Positions 1 to 13,852 of a stretch of DNA of 64,000 nt are shown one piece after another. Under the pieces are notes generated by a model that was not told the origin of the DNA, ran no database searches, and was given only the letters and a program-made list of their open reading frames with translations. The stretch spans positions 496,001 through 560,000 of the forward strand of contig CANTAL010000129.1 of the NCBI GenBank assembly GCA_947650365.1, given 5' to 3'. The DNA comes from Chamaelirium japonicum (lineage: Eukaryota; Streptophyta; Magnoliopsida; Liliales; Melanthiaceae). Position numbers and translations under genes: made by a program. Numbering within the stretch: position 1 is the first letter of the stretch; every line of letters begins with the position of its first letter.

Positions 1-1159
1 GGTATCCATTCTAATTCATTTGTACGATCCATTCTAATTCATTCGCATGAATATATCATACGAATGAATTAAAATGGATCATGCGAATGAATTAAAATGG
101 ATCGTACAAATGAATTAGAATGGATCGTGCGAATGGATACATTTGTGCGAAGGAATCTGAATGGATCGTACGAATGAATTAGACTAGATCGTACGAATAA
201 ATTAGAATGGATACATTCATGCAAATGAATTAGAATGGATCGTACGAATGAATTAGAATGGATCATACAAATGAATTAGAATGGTTCGTACGAATGAATT
301 AGAATGTATCATATGAATGAATTAGAATGGTAACATTCGTGCGAATGAATTAGAATGGATCGTATGAATGGATTAGAATGGATCGTACGAATGGATTAGA
401 ACGCATTGTACGAATGAATTATAATGGATACATTCGTGCGAATGAATTAGAATGGATCGTAGGAATGAGTTAGAATGGATCGTACGAATGAATTAGAATA
501 GATCGTACGAATGAATTAGAATGGTTACATTCGTGCGAATGAAATAGAATGGATAGTATGAATAAATTAGAATGGATTAGAATGGATACATTCGTGCGAA
601 TGAATTAGAATGGATTGTACGAATGAATTAGAATGGATCGTACGAATGGATTAGAATGGATCGTACGAATGGATTAGAATGGATCATACGAATGAATTAG
701 AATTAGATCATATGAATGAATTGGAATGCATTCAAATTCATTCGTACGATGCAATCTAATTCATTCGCACAAATGTATCTATTCTAATTCATTCGTACAA
801 TGCGTTCTAATCCATTCGTACAATCCATTCTAATCCATTCGTATGATCCATTCTAATTCATTCGCACGAATGTAATCATTCTAATTCATTTATATGATCC
901 ATTCTAATTCATTCGTACGATCCATTATAATTCATTTGTATGATCCATTCTAATTCATTCGTACGATCCATTCTAATTCATTTGCATGAATGTATCCATT
1001 CTAATTTATTCGTTCGATCCAGTCTAATTCATTCGTACGATCCATTCTAATTCATTCGCACGAATATATCCATTCTGATTCATTCGTACGATCCTTTCTA
1101 ATTCATTTGCACGATCCATTCTAATTGTTTCATATGTTCCATTCTAATTCATTCGCACG

Positions 1160-1240
1160 AATGTATCCATTCTAGTTCATTCGTACGCTCCATTCTAATT
1201 CATTCGTACGCTCCATTCTTATTCATCGCACAAATGTATT
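1160..1240 (-). repeat. CGCTCC-linker module (representative R copy)
   Basis: Two successive units with linker CGCTCC in place of GATCC, preceded by CTAGTTCATTC and, in several copies, followed by CATTCTTATTCATCGCAC. Other R copies are near 24640, 36661, 41088, 42130 and 60793, and partly 28951. F copies (GGAGCG pairs) are near 2363, 32310, 41440, 42478 and 61143. The internal order is the same on both strands. Confidence 0.78.
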
Positions 1241-1580
1241 CATTCTAATTTATTCGTATGATCCATTCAAATTCAATCGTATGATCCATTCTAATTCATT
1301 CGCACAAATTTATCCATTTTAATTCATTCGTACGATCCATTCTAATTTATTCATACGATCCATTCTAATTCATTCGCACGATCCATTCTAATTCATTCGT
1401 ACGATCCATTCTAATTCATTCGCATGAATATATCTATTCTAATTCATTCGTATGATCCATTCTAATTTATTCGCACGGTCTATTCTAATTCATTCGTACG
1501 ATCCATTCTAATTCATTCGCACGATCCATTCTAATTTATTCATACGATCATTTCTAATTCATTCGTACGATCTATTCTAA

Positions 1581-1644
1581 TTCATTCGTATGATCCATTC
1601 AAATTCATTCGTACGAATGAATTAGAATGGATCATACAAATGAA
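1581..1644. repeat. Palindromic strand-switch joint, R to F
   Basis: Centred on CGTACG at 1610-1615. The 32-bp arms pair with two mismatched positions. The units on the two sides are in register, so the joint has no extra or missing bases. Confidence 0.88.
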
Positions 1645-3360
1645 TTAGAAAGGTTACATTCGTGAGAATGGATCGTGCGAATAAATTAGAATAGATCGTA
1701 CGAATGAATTAGAATGGATCGTACGAATAAATTAGAATGGATCGTGTGAATGAATTAGAATGGATCGTACGAATGAATTAGAATAGATCGTGCGAATAAA
1801 TTAGAATGGATCATATGAATGAATTAGAATAGATATATTCATGCGAATGAATTAGAATGGATCGTACGAATGAATTAGAATGGATCGTGCGAATGAATTA
1901 GAATGGATCGTATGAATAAATTAGAATGGATCGTATGAATGAATTAAAATGGATGCATTTGTGCGAATGAATTAGAATGGATCATACGAATGGATCGTAC
2001 GAATGAATTAGAATGAATTAGAATAGATCGTACGAATGGATTAGAATGGATCGTACGAATGAATTAGAATGGATCGTACAAATGAATTAGAAAGGTTACA
2101 TTTGTGAGAATGAATTAGAATGGATCGTACGAATGAATTAGAATGGATCGTACGAATGGATTAGAATGGATCGTACGAATGAATTAGAATGGATCATACG
2201 AATGATGTAGAATAGCTCATACGAATGAATGAATCGTACGAATGAATTAGAATGGTTACATACGAATGGATCATACGAATGAATTAGAATGGATCATACG
2301 AATAAATTAGAATGGATCGTACGAATGAATTAGAATGGATTGTGCGAATGAATTAGAATGGATACATTTGTGCGATGAATAAGAATGGAGTGTACGAATG
2401 AATTAGAATGGAGCGTATGAATGAACTAGAATGGATACATTCGTAGGAATGAATAAGAATGGATCGTACTAATGGATTAGAATGGTTATATTCGTGCGAA
2501 TGAATTAGAATAGATCATACGAATGAATTAGAATGGATTGTACGAATGAATTAGAATGGATCGTACGAATAAATTAGAATGGATCGTACAAATGAATTAG
2601 AAAGGTTACATTTGTGAGAATGAATTAGAATGGATCGTACGAATGAATTAGAATGGATCGTGCGAATGGATTAGAATGGATCGTACGAATGGATTGTGCG
2701 AATGAATAAGAATGGAGCGTACAAATGAATTAGAATGGATCGTATGAATGGATTAGAATCGATCATACGAATGGATTAGAATGGATCGTACGAATGGATT
2801 AGAATGGATCGTACGAATGAATTAGAATGGATCATACAAATGAATTAGAATGGTTACATTCGTGAGAATGAATTTGAATGGATCATACGAATGAGTTAGA
2901 ATGGATCGTACGAACGAATTAGAATGGATCGTACGAACGAATTAGAATGGATCGTATGAACGAATTAGAATGGATCATACGAATGAATTAGAATAGATAC
3001 ATTTGTGCGAATGAATTAGAATGGATCGTACGAACGAATTAGAATGGATCATACGAATGAATTAGAATGGATTAGAATGGATCGTACGAATGAATTAGAA
3101 TGGATCATGCGAATGAATTTGAATGGATCGTACGAATGAATTAAAATGGATCATATGAACGAATTAGAATGGATCGTACGAATGAATTAGAATGGATACA
3201 TTCGTACGATCCATTCTAATTCATTCTTACGATCCATTCTAATTCATTCACACGATCCATTTTAATTCATTCGCACGATCCATTCTAATTCATTCGCACG
3301 AATATATCCATTCTAATTCATTCATACAATCCATTCTAATTCATTCGCACGATCCATTCT

Positions 3361-3460
3361 AATTCATTCGCACGATCCATTCTAATTCATTCGTACGATC
3401 CATTCTAATTAATTAGAATGGATCGTACGAATGGATTAGAATGGATTGTACGAATGGATT
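3361..3460. repeat. 100-bp near-palindrome, R to F, centred in the AATTA box
   Basis: The centre lies between 3410 and 3411 in CTAATTAATTAG. The inner 40 bp (3391-3430) are perfectly self-complementary, 3381-3440 has one mismatched pair and the full 100 bp has four. The centre is in the core, not in the CGTACG linker, so this is a second class of joint. Confidence 0.9.
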
Positions 3461-3625
3461 CGAATGGATCATACGAATGGATTAGAATGGATCGAACGAA
3501 TGAATTAGAATGGATCGTACGAATGAATTAGAATGGATCGTGCAAATGAATTAGAAGGGTTACATTCGTGCGAATGAATTAGAATGGATCGTACGAATGG
3601 ATTAGAATGGATTGTACGATGTACG

Positions 3626-3665
3626 AATGAATTAGAATGGATCGTACGATCCATTCTAATTCATT
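3626..3665. repeat. Perfect 40-bp palindrome, F to R
   Basis: Centred on ATCGTACGAT, with 20-bp arms ending in AATGAATTAGAATGG and its complement. The next five positions on each side contain two mismatched pairs. This is the head-to-head form (GGATCGTACGATCC), opposite to the tail-to-tail form at 5690. Confidence 0.9.
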
Positions 3666-5670
3666 TGCACGAATGTATCCATTCTAATTCATTAGTATGA
3701 TCCATTCTAATTCATTCCAACGATCTATTCCAATTCATTCGCTCGAATGTATCCATTCTAATTCATTCGTATGATCCATTCTAATTCATTCGCACGATCC
3801 ATTCTAATTCATTCGCATGATCCATTCTAATTCATTCGTACGATCCATTCTAATTCATTCATACGATCTATTCTAATTCATTCGCACGAATGTATCCATT
3901 CTAACTCATTCGCACAATCCAATCTAATTCAAACGTACGATCTATTCTAATTCATTCGCACGATCGATTCTTATTCATTTGCACGATCTATTCTAATTCA
4001 TTTGTATGATCCATTCTAATTCATTCGTACGATCCATTCTAATCCATTCGTACGATCCATTCAAATCCATTCGTACGATCCATTCTAATTCATTTGTACG
4101 AATGTAACCATTCTAATTCATTCGTACGATCCATTCTAATTCATTCCTACGATCCATTCTAATTCATTCGCACAAATGTATCCATTCTAATTCATTTACA
4201 CGATCCATTCTAATTCATTCCTATGATCCATTCTAATTCATTCGTACGTTTGAATGGATCGTACGAATGAATAAGAATGGATCGTACAAATGAATTAGAA
4301 TGGATAGTACGAATGTATCCATTCTAATTTATTCGTACGATCCATTCTAATTCATTCAGATGATCCATTCTAATTCATTCGTACGATCCATTCAAATTCA
4401 TTCGCATGATCCATTCAAATTCATCCGTACGATCCATTCTAATCCATTCGTACGATCCATTCTAATCCATTCGTACGATCCATTCTAATTCATTCGTATG
4501 ATCTATTCTAATTGATTCGCACGAATGTATCCATTCTAATTCATTCATACAATCCATTCTAATTCATTCGCACGATCCATTCTAATTCATTCGTATGATC
4601 CATTCTAATTCATTCCTATGATCTATTCTAATTCATTCGCTTGAAAGTATCCATTCTAATTCATTCGTACGATCGATTCTAATTCATTCGTACAATCGAT
4701 TCTAATTCATTCGTACAATCGATTCTAATCCATTCTAATTCATTCGTATGATCTATTCTAATTCATTCGTACAATCGATTCTAATTCATTCTCACGAATG
4801 TAACCTTTCTAATTCATTTGTATGATCCATTCTAATTCATTCGCACAATCCATTCTAATTCATTCGTATGATCCATTCTAATTCATTCGCACGATCCATT
4901 CTAATTCATTTGTACGATCCATTCTAATTCATTCGTATGATCCATTCTAATTCATTCGTACGATCCATTCTAATTCATTCGCACGATCCATTCTAATTCA
5001 TTCGTATGATCCATTCTAATTCTTTCATATGATCCATTCTAATTCATTTGCTCGAATGTATCCATTCTAATTCATTCATACGATCCATTCTAACTCATTC
5101 ATACGATCCATTCTAATTCATTCGCATGAATGTATGTATCCATTCTAGTTCATTCGCACGATCCATTCTAATTCATACGTACAACCCATTCTAATTCATT
5201 CTCACGAATATATCCATCATGACCCATTCTAATTTATTCGTACGATCCGTTCTAATTTATTCGTACGATCTATTCTAATTCATTCGCACGAATGTAACCA
5301 TTCTAATTCATTCGTACGATTCATTCTAATTCATTCGTATGAGCTATTCTAATTCATTCGTACGATCCATTCTAATTCATTCGTACGATCCACTGTAATT
5401 CATTCATACAATCCATTCAAATTCATTCGCACAAATGTATCCATTCAAATTCATTCATACGATCCATTCTAATTAATTCGCACGATCCATTCTAATTCAT
5501 TCTCACGAATGTAACCTTTCTAATTCATTTGTATGATCCATTCTAATTCATTCGTACGATCCATTCTAATCCATTCGTACGATCCATTCTAATTCATTCG
5601 TACGATCCATTCTAATTCATTCTCACAAATGTAACCTTTCTAATCCATTCTAATTCATTCGCTCGAATGT

Positions 5671-5710
5671 ATCCATTCTAATTCATTCGTACGAATGAAT
5701 TAGAATGGAT
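5671..5710. repeat. Perfect 40-bp palindrome, R to F
   Basis: Arms of 20 bp around CGTACG at 5688-5693 (inner part TTCATTCGTACGAATGAA) are exactly complementary. Symmetry stops abruptly outside, where a GCTCG 28-mer on the left faces a 23-mer on the right. Confidence 0.92.
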
Positions 5711-6780
5711 CGTACAAATGAATTAGAATGGTTACATTCGTGCGAATGAATTAGAATGAATCATAGGAATAAATTAGAATGGATCATGCGAATGAATTAG
5801 AATGGATCGTACGAATGAATTAGAATGGATCGTACGAATGAATTAGAATGGATTGAACGAATGAATTAGAATGGATCGTACGAATGAATTAGAATGGATT
5901 GTGCGAATGAATTAGAATGGATCGTATGAATAAATTAGAATGGATCATACGAATGAATTAGAATGGATCGTGCGAATGAATTAGAATGAATCGTACGAAT
6001 GCATTAGAATGGATCGTACGAATGAATTAGAATGAATCGTCCGATCCATTCTAATTCATTCGCACGAATGTATCCATTCTAATTCATTCGTACAATCCTT
6101 TCTAATTCATTCGCACGATCCATTCTAATTCATTCATATGATCCATTCTAATTCATTCCTACGATCTATTCTAATTCATTCGCTCGAATGTATCCATTCT
6201 AATTTATTCGTTCGATCCATTCTAATTCATTCGTACGATCCATTCAAATTTATTCGCACAATCCATTCTAATTCATTCGTATGATCCATTCTACTTCATT
6301 CGCTCGAATGTATCCATTCTAATTCATTCGTACGATCCATTCTAATTCGTTTGTACGATCCATTCTAATTCGTTTGTACGATCCATTCTAATTCGTTCGT
6401 ACGATCCATTCTAATTCTTCCGTACGATCCATTCTAATTCATTCGCACGATCCATTCTAATTCATTCGCACGATCCATTCTAATTCGTTCGTACGATCCA
6501 TTCTAATTCATTCGTATGATCTATTCTAATTCATTCGCACGAATGTAACCATTCTAATTCATTCGTACGATTCTTTGTAATTCATTCGTATGAGCTATTC
6601 TAATTCATTCGTACGATCCATTCTAATTCATTCGTACGATCCATTCTAATCCATTCGTACGATCCATTCTAATTCATTCGTACAATCCATTCTAATTCAT
6701 TCTCACAAATGTAACCTTCCTAATTCATTTGTACGATCCATTCTAATTCATTCGTACGATCCATTCTAATCCATTCGTAC

Positions 6781-6822
6781 GATCCATTCTAATCCATTCG
6801 TACGAATGGATTACAATGGATC
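6781..6822. repeat. 42-bp palindrome, R to F, with GGATTA cores
   Basis: Centred between 6801 and 6802 in CCATTCGTACGAATGG, with one mismatched pair in 21. Both arms carry the rarer GAATGGATTA core, so the variant as well as the unit is mirrored. Confidence 0.88.
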
Positions 6823-8167
6823 GTACGAATGGATTAGAATGGATCGTGCGAATGGATTAGAATGGATCATACGAATGAATTAGAATGAATCGTGCGAATG
6901 AATTAGAATGAATCGTACGAATGCATTAGCATGGATCGTACGAATGAATTAGAATGAATCGTACGAATGAATTAGAATGGATACATTCGATCGAATGAAT
7001 TAGAATGGATCGTACGAATGAATTAGAATGGATCATAGGAATGAATTAGAATGGATCGTGCAAATGAATTAGAATGGATACATTCGTGCGAATGAATTAG
7101 AATGGATCGTAGGAATGAAATAGAATGGATCGTGCGAATGAATTAGAATAGATCGTACGAATGGATTAGAATGGATCGTACGAATGAATTAGAATGGATC
7201 GTACAAATGAATTAGAAAGGTTACATTTGTGAGAATGAATTAGAATGGATCGTACGATTGAATTAAAATGAATCGTACAAATGGATTAGAATGGATCGTA
7301 CGAATGGATTAGAATGGATCGTACGAATGAATTAGAATGGATCATACAAATTAATTAGAAAGGTTACATTCGTGAGAATGAATTAGAATGGATCGTGCGA
7401 AGGAATTAGAATTGATCATACGAATGAATTAGAATGGATCGTACGATTGAATTAGATTGCATCGTACGATTCATTCTAATTCATTCGCACGATCCATTCT
7501 AATTAATTCGTATGATCAATTCTAATTCATTCGCACGATCCATTCTAATTCATTCGTACGATGCATTCTAATTCATTCGCATGAATATACCTATTCTAAT
7601 TCATTCGTATGATCCATTCTAATTTATTCGCACGATCTATTCTAATTCATTCGTACGATCCATTCTAATTCATTCGCACGATCCATTCTAATTCATTCGC
7701 ACGATCCATTCTAATTCATTCGTACGATCCATTCTAATTCATTCGCTCGAATGAATCCATTCTAATTCATTCGTACGATCCATTCTAATTCATTCGTACG
7801 ATCCTTTCTAATTCATTTGTACGATCCATTCTAATTCATTCGTATGATCCATTCTAATCCATTCGTACGATCCATTCTAATTCATTCACACGAATGTAAC
7901 TATTCTAATTCATTCATACGATCCATTCTAATTCATTCGCACAATCCATTCTAATTCATTCGTACGATCCATTCTAATTCATTCTCACAAATATAACCTT
8001 TCTAATTCATTTGTACGATCCATTCTAATTCATTCGTACGATCCATTCTAATCCATTCTAATTCATTCGTACAATCTATTCTAATTCGTTCGTACGATCC
8101 ATTCTAATTCATTCCTATGATCCATTCTAATTCATTTGTACGATCCATTCTAATTCATTCGCTCGAA

Positions 8168-8330
8168 TATATCCATTCTAATTCATTCGTACAATCCATT
8201 CTGATTCATTTGTACGATACGATCCATTCTCATTCAGTCGTATGAATGTATCCATTTTAATTCATTCGTACGATCCATTCTAATTCATTCGTACGATCTA
8301 ATTCATTCGTACGATCCATTCTAATTCATT
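8168..8330 (-). repeat. Local direct duplication, copy 1
   Basis: Contains the rare joint GTACGATACGATCC (a 5-bp ACGAT repeat), followed by ATTCAGTCGTATGAATG, a CCATTTTAATTC core and an 18-bp unit CGTACGATCTAATTC. The same series recurs 347 bp downstream. Confidence 0.75.
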
Positions 8331-8514
8331 CGTACGATCCATTCTAATTCATTCGTATGATCCATTCTAATTTATTCGTTCAAATATATCCATTCTAATT
8401 CATTCGTACGATCCATTCTAATTCATTCGCACGATCCATTCTAATTCATTCGCACGAATGTATCCATTCTAATTCATTTACACGAATGTATCCATTCTAA
8501 TTCATTTGCACGAA

Positions 8515-8677
8515 TGTATCCATTCTAATTCATTCGTACAATCCATTCTAATTCATTCGTACGATACGATCCATTCTAATTCAGTCGTATGAATGTATCC
8601 ATTTTAATTCATTCGTACAATCCATTCTAATTCATTCGTACGATCTAATTCATTCGTACGATCCATTCTAATTCATT
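8515..8677 (-). repeat. Local direct duplication, copy 2
   Basis: Second copy of the series at 8168-8330, in the same order (ACGATACGATCC at 8561 against 8214). Related series without the ACGAT repeat occur near 28606, 57355 and 58966 in R, and in reverse in F blocks near 43511, 49108, 54600, 56728 and 57628. Confidence 0.75.
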
Positions 8678-10831
8678 CGTATGATCGATTCTAATTCATT
8701 CGCACGATCCATTCTAATTCATTCGTACGATCCATTCTAATTCATTCGTACGATCCATTCTAATTCATTCGCACGAATGTATCTATTCTAATTCATTTGT
8801 ACGATCCATTCAAATTCATTCGCATGATCCATTCTAATTCATTCGTACGATCCATTCTAATTCATTCTCACGAATGTAGCCTTTCTAATTCATTTGTATG
8901 ATCCATTCTAATTCATTTGAACGATCCATTCTAATTCATTCGCACGAATCCGTTCTAATTCATTCATACGATTCATTCTAATTCATTCTCACGATCCATT
9001 CTAATTCATTTGCACGATCCATTCTAATTCATTCCTATGATCCATTCTAATTCGTTCGTACGATCCATTCTAATTCATTCGCACAAATTTATCCATCCTA
9101 ATTCATTCGTACGATCCATTCTAATTCATTCGTACGATCCATTCTAATTCATTCTCATGAATGTAACCTTTCTAATTCATTTGTACGATCCATTCTAATT
9201 AGAAAGGTTACATTCGAGCGAATGAATTAGAATAGATCGTAGGAATGAATTAGAATGGATCATACGAATGAATTAGAATGGATCGTGCGAATGAATTAGA
9301 ATGAATCGTACGAATGCATTAGAATGGATCGTACGAATGAATTAGAATGAATCGTACGAACGAATTATAATGGATCGTACGAACGAATTTGAATGGATCG
9401 TATGAACGAATTAGAATGGATCGTACGAATGAATTAGAATGGATACATTCGAGCGAATGAATTAGAATGGATCGTACGAATGAATTAGATTGGATCATAG
9501 GAATGAATTAGAATGGATCGTGCAAATGAATTAGAATGGATACATTCGTGCGATTGAATTAGAATAGATCATACGAATGAATTAGAATGGATCGTACGAA
9601 TGAATTAGAATGGATCGTGCGAAAGAATTAGAATGAATCGTACGAATGAATTAGAATGGATCGTACGAATGAATTAGAATGGATACATTTGTATGAATGA
9701 ATTAGAATGGATCATACGAATGAAATAGAATGGATCGTACGAATGAATTAGAATGGATCGTATGAATGAATTAGAATGGATTGTGCGAATGAATTAGAAT
9801 GGATCGTATGAATGAATTTTAATGGATTGTACGAACGAATTAGAATGGATCGTATGAATGGATTAGAATAGATCGTACGAATGGATTAGAATGGATCGTA
9901 CGAATGGATCTTGCGAATGAATTAGAATGGATCGTACGAATGAACTAGAATGGATCGTACGAATGAATTAGAATGGATACATTCGAGCAAATGAATTAGA
10001 ATGGATTGTACGAATGAATTAGAATGGATCATAGGAATGAATTAGAATGGATCGTGCAAATGAATTAGAATGGATACATTCGTGCGAATGAATTAGAATG
10101 GATCGTAGGAATGAATTAGAAAGGATCGTACGAATGAATTAGAATGGTTACATTCGTGCGAATGAATTAGAATGGATCATAGGAATGAATTAGAACGGAT
10201 CGTGCGAATGAATTAGAATGGATCGTACAAATGAATTAGAATGGATCATACGAATGAATTAGAGTGGTTCATATGAATGAATTAGAATGGATACCTTTGT
10301 GCATATGAATTAGAATGGATCGTGCGAATGAATTAGAATGGATCGTAGGAATGAATTAGAATGGATCGTACGAATGAATTAGAATGGTTACATTCGTGCG
10401 AATGAATTAGAATGGATCGTACGAATGGATTAGAATGGATCGTACGAATGGATTAGAATGGATCGTGCGAATGAATTAGAATGGATACATTCGAGCGAAT
10501 GAATTAGAATGGATCGTACGAATGAATTAGAATGGATCATAGGAATGAATTAGAATGGATCGTGCAAATCAATTAGAATGGATACATTCGTGCGAATGAA
10601 TTAGAATGGATCGTGCGAATGAATTAGAATGGATCGTACGAATGAATTGGAAAGGATACATTTGAGCGAATGAATTGGAATAGATCGTAGGAATGAATTA
10701 GAATGGATCATACGAATGAATTAGAATGGATCGTGCGAATGAATTAGAATGGATTGTACGAATGAATTAGAATGGATACATTCGTGCGAATGAATTAGAA
10801 TAGATCGGACGAATGAATTAGAATGGATCGT

Positions 10832-10933
10832 ACGATTCAATCTAATTCATTCGTACGATCCATTCTAATGCATTCGCACGATTTATTCTAATTCATTCGC
10901 ACGATCCATTCTAATTCATTTGTACGATCCATT
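10832..10933 (-). repeat. R island of about 100 bp within F array
   Basis: About four inverted units inside some 7.7 kb of F sequence. The left edge is the CGTACG joint at 10829-10834. The right edge runs directly from GATCCATTCGAGCG into F. It looks like a small inversion of a few monomers. Confidence 0.85.
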
Positions 10934-12437
10934 CGAGCGAATGAATTAGAATGGATCGTGAGAATGAATTAGAATGGATGGTACGAATGGATTAGAATGG
11001 ATCGTACGAATGAATTAGAATACATTGTACGAATGAATTAGAATAGATACATTTGTGCGAATGAATTAGATTGCATCGTACGAATGAATTTGAATGGATT
11101 GTACGAATGAATTAGAATGGATCGTACGAATGAATTAGAATGGATCATGCGAATGAATTAGAATAGATCGTACGAATGAATTAGAATGGATCGTGCGAAC
11201 GAATTTGAATGGATCGTATGAACGAATTAGAATGGATCGTACGAATGAATTAGATTGGATCATACAAATGAATTAGAAAGGTTACATTTGTGAGAATGGA
11301 TTAGAACGCATTGTACGAATGAATTAGAATGGATAGTACGAACGAATTAGAATGGATCGTATAAACGAATTAGAATGGATCGTACGAATGAATTAGAATG
11401 GATACATTCGAGCGAATGAATTAGAATGGATCGTACGAATGAATTAGAATGGATCGTACGAATGGATTAGAACGCATTGTACGAATGAATTAGAATGGAT
11501 CGTACGAATGAATTAGAATGGTTACATTCATGCGAATGAATTAGAATGGATCGTACGAATGAATTTGAATGGATCGTGCGAATGAATTAGAATGGATCGT
11601 ACGAATGAATTAGAATGGATCGTGCAAATGAATTAGAATTGATCATACGAATGAATTAGAATGGATCGTACAAATGAATTAGAAAGGTTACATTTGTGAG
11701 AATGAATTAGAATGGATCGTACGAATGGATTAGAATGGATCGTACGAATGGATTCGAATGGATCGTACGAATGGATTAGAATGGATCGTACGAATGTATT
11801 AGAATGGATCATACAAATGAATTAGAAAGGTTACATTCATGAGAATGAATTAAAATGGATCGTACGACTGAGTTAGAATGGATCATACGAATGAATTAGA
11901 ATGGATCGTACGAATGGATTTAAATGGATCGTACGAATGGATTAGAATGGATCGAACGATTGAATTAGAATGGATTGTACAAATGAATTAGAAAGGTTAG
12001 ATTTGTGAGAATGAATTAGAATGGATCGTACGAATGAATTAGAATGGATCGTACGAATGGATTAGAATAGATCATACGAATGAATTAGAATGGATCGTAC
12101 GAATGCATTAGAATGGATACATTCGTGCGAATGAATTAGAATGGATCGTGCGAATGAATTAGAATGGATCGTGCGAATGAATTATAATGGATCGTACGAA
12201 TGAATTAGAATGGATCGTGCGAATGAATTAGAATGGATCGTACGAATGAATTAGAATTGTTACATTCGTGCGAATGAATTAGAATGGATCATACGAATGG
12301 ATTAGAATGGATCGTACGAATGAATTAGAATGGATCGTACAAATCAATTAGAAAGGTTACATTTGTGAGAATGAATCAGAATGGATCGTACGAATGAATT
12401 AGAATAGATCGTACGAATGAATTAGAATGGATCGTAC

Positions 12438-13430
12438 GAATGCATTAGAATGGATACATTCGTGCGAATGAATTAGAATGGATCGTACGAATGAATTAGA
12501 ATGGATCGTACGAATGAATTAGAATGGATTGTGCGAATGAATTAGAATGGATCGTAGGAATGAATTAGAATGGATCGTACGAATGAATTAGAATGGTTAC
12601 ATTCGTACGAATGAATTAGAATGGATCGTACGAATGGATTAGAATGGATCGTACGAATGGATTAGAATGGATCTTACGAATGAATTAGATGGATCGTACA
12701 AATGAATTAGAAAGGTTACATTTGTGAGAATGGATTAGAATGGATCGTACGAATGGATTACAATGGATCGTACGAATGGATTAGAATCGATCGTACGAAA
12801 GGATTAGAATGGATCGTACGAATGAATTAGAATGGTTACATTTGTAAGAATGAATTAGAATGGATCGTACGAATAAATTAGAATGGATCTATTGAATAAA
12901 TTAGAATGGATCGTACGAATGAATTAGAATGGATACATTTGTGCGAATGAATTATAATGGATCGTGCGAAAGAATTTGAATGGATCATTCGAATGAATTA
13001 GAATGGATCGTACGAATGGATTAGAATGGATCGTACGAATGAATTAGAATGGATCATACAAATGAATTAGAATGGTAATATTCGTGCGAATGAATTAGAA
13101 TGGATCGTACGAATGAATTAAAATGGATACATTCATACGACTGAATTAGAATGGATCGTACGAATGAATTAGAATGGATCGTATGAATGGATTAGAATGG
13201 ATCGTACGAATGGATCATGCGAATGAATTAGAATGGATCGTACGAATGAATTAGAACGGATTGTGCGAATGAATTAGAACGGATTGTGCGAATGAATTAG
13301 AATGGATCGTGCGAATGAATTAGACTGGATCGTATGAATGAATAAGAATGGATCGTACGAATGAATTAGAATGGATACATTCGAGCGAATGAATTAGAAC
13401 GGATTAGAATGGATCATACGATTGAATTAG
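12438..13430 (+). repeat. Direct duplication inside the long F block, copy 1
   Basis: Shares a run of rare variants with 14921-16080: GAATGCATTAG, GATTGTGCG then CGTAGG, TATAATGGATCGTGCGAAAG, GGATCATTCGAATG, GGATACATTCATACGACTG and ATGAATAAGAATGG before a 28-mer, then GGATTAGAATGGATC and ACGATTG. Offsets rise from 2483 to about 2650, so units were gained or lost after copying. Confidence 0.7.
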
Positions 13431-13746
13431 AATGGATCGTACGAATGAATTAAAATGGATCGTACAAATGAATTAGAATGAATCGTACGAATGAATTAGA
13501 ATGGATCGTACGAATGAATTACATTGGATCATAGGAATTAATTAGAATGGATCGTGCAAATGAATTAGAATGGATATATTCGTGCGAATGAATTAGAATG
13601 GATCGTAGGAATGAATTTGAATGGATCGTAGGAATGAATTAGAATGGTTACATTCGTATGAATGAATTAGAATGGATCGTACGAATGGATTAGAATGGAT
13701 CGTACGAATGGATGAGAATGGATCGTACGAATGAATTAAAATGGAT

Positions 13747-13852
13747 ACATTCATACGACTGAATTAGAATGGATCGTGCGAATTAATTAGAAAGGATCGT
13801 ACGAATGAATTTGAAAGGATACATTTGTGCGAATGAATCTGAATGGATTGTA
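13747..13852 (+). repeat. ATTCATACGACTG module
   Basis: Series CATTCATACGACTGAATTAG, a GTGCGAATTAATTAG unit, a GAATTTGAA core, a 28-mer, then GAATCTGAATGGATTGTA. It recurs at 35340-35440 and 37832-37938 in the same orientation. The first element alone is also at 13128, 15565 and about 19308. Confidence 0.7.

Larger units (their letters stand above)
1..9198. repeat. Mosaic region 1: alternating F and R blocks
   Basis: Block map (F = core on + strand, R = reverse): R 1-55, F 56-732, R 733-1612, F 1613-3205, R 3206-3410, F 3411-3645, R 3646-4247, F 4248-4312 (a three-unit island), R 4313-5690, F 5691-6038, R 6039-6801, F 6802-7465, R 7466-9198. Six of the switches form long palindromes listed separately. 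The R block 7466-9198 holds a local direct duplication near 8.2 and 8.5 kb. Small oddities are a 4-bp GTAT duplication near 5140 and an irregular unit near 5210-5225. Confidence 0.9.

Noticed and set aside
69-266. Open frame of 65 codons (reverse strand) with repeated IHSNSFVRSILIHS residues
   Set aside because: It is a translation of the satellite. The 23-bp unit shifts frame at every copy and each unit carries a TAA in one R-sense frame, so open runs arise only where 28-bp or shorter units reset the phase.
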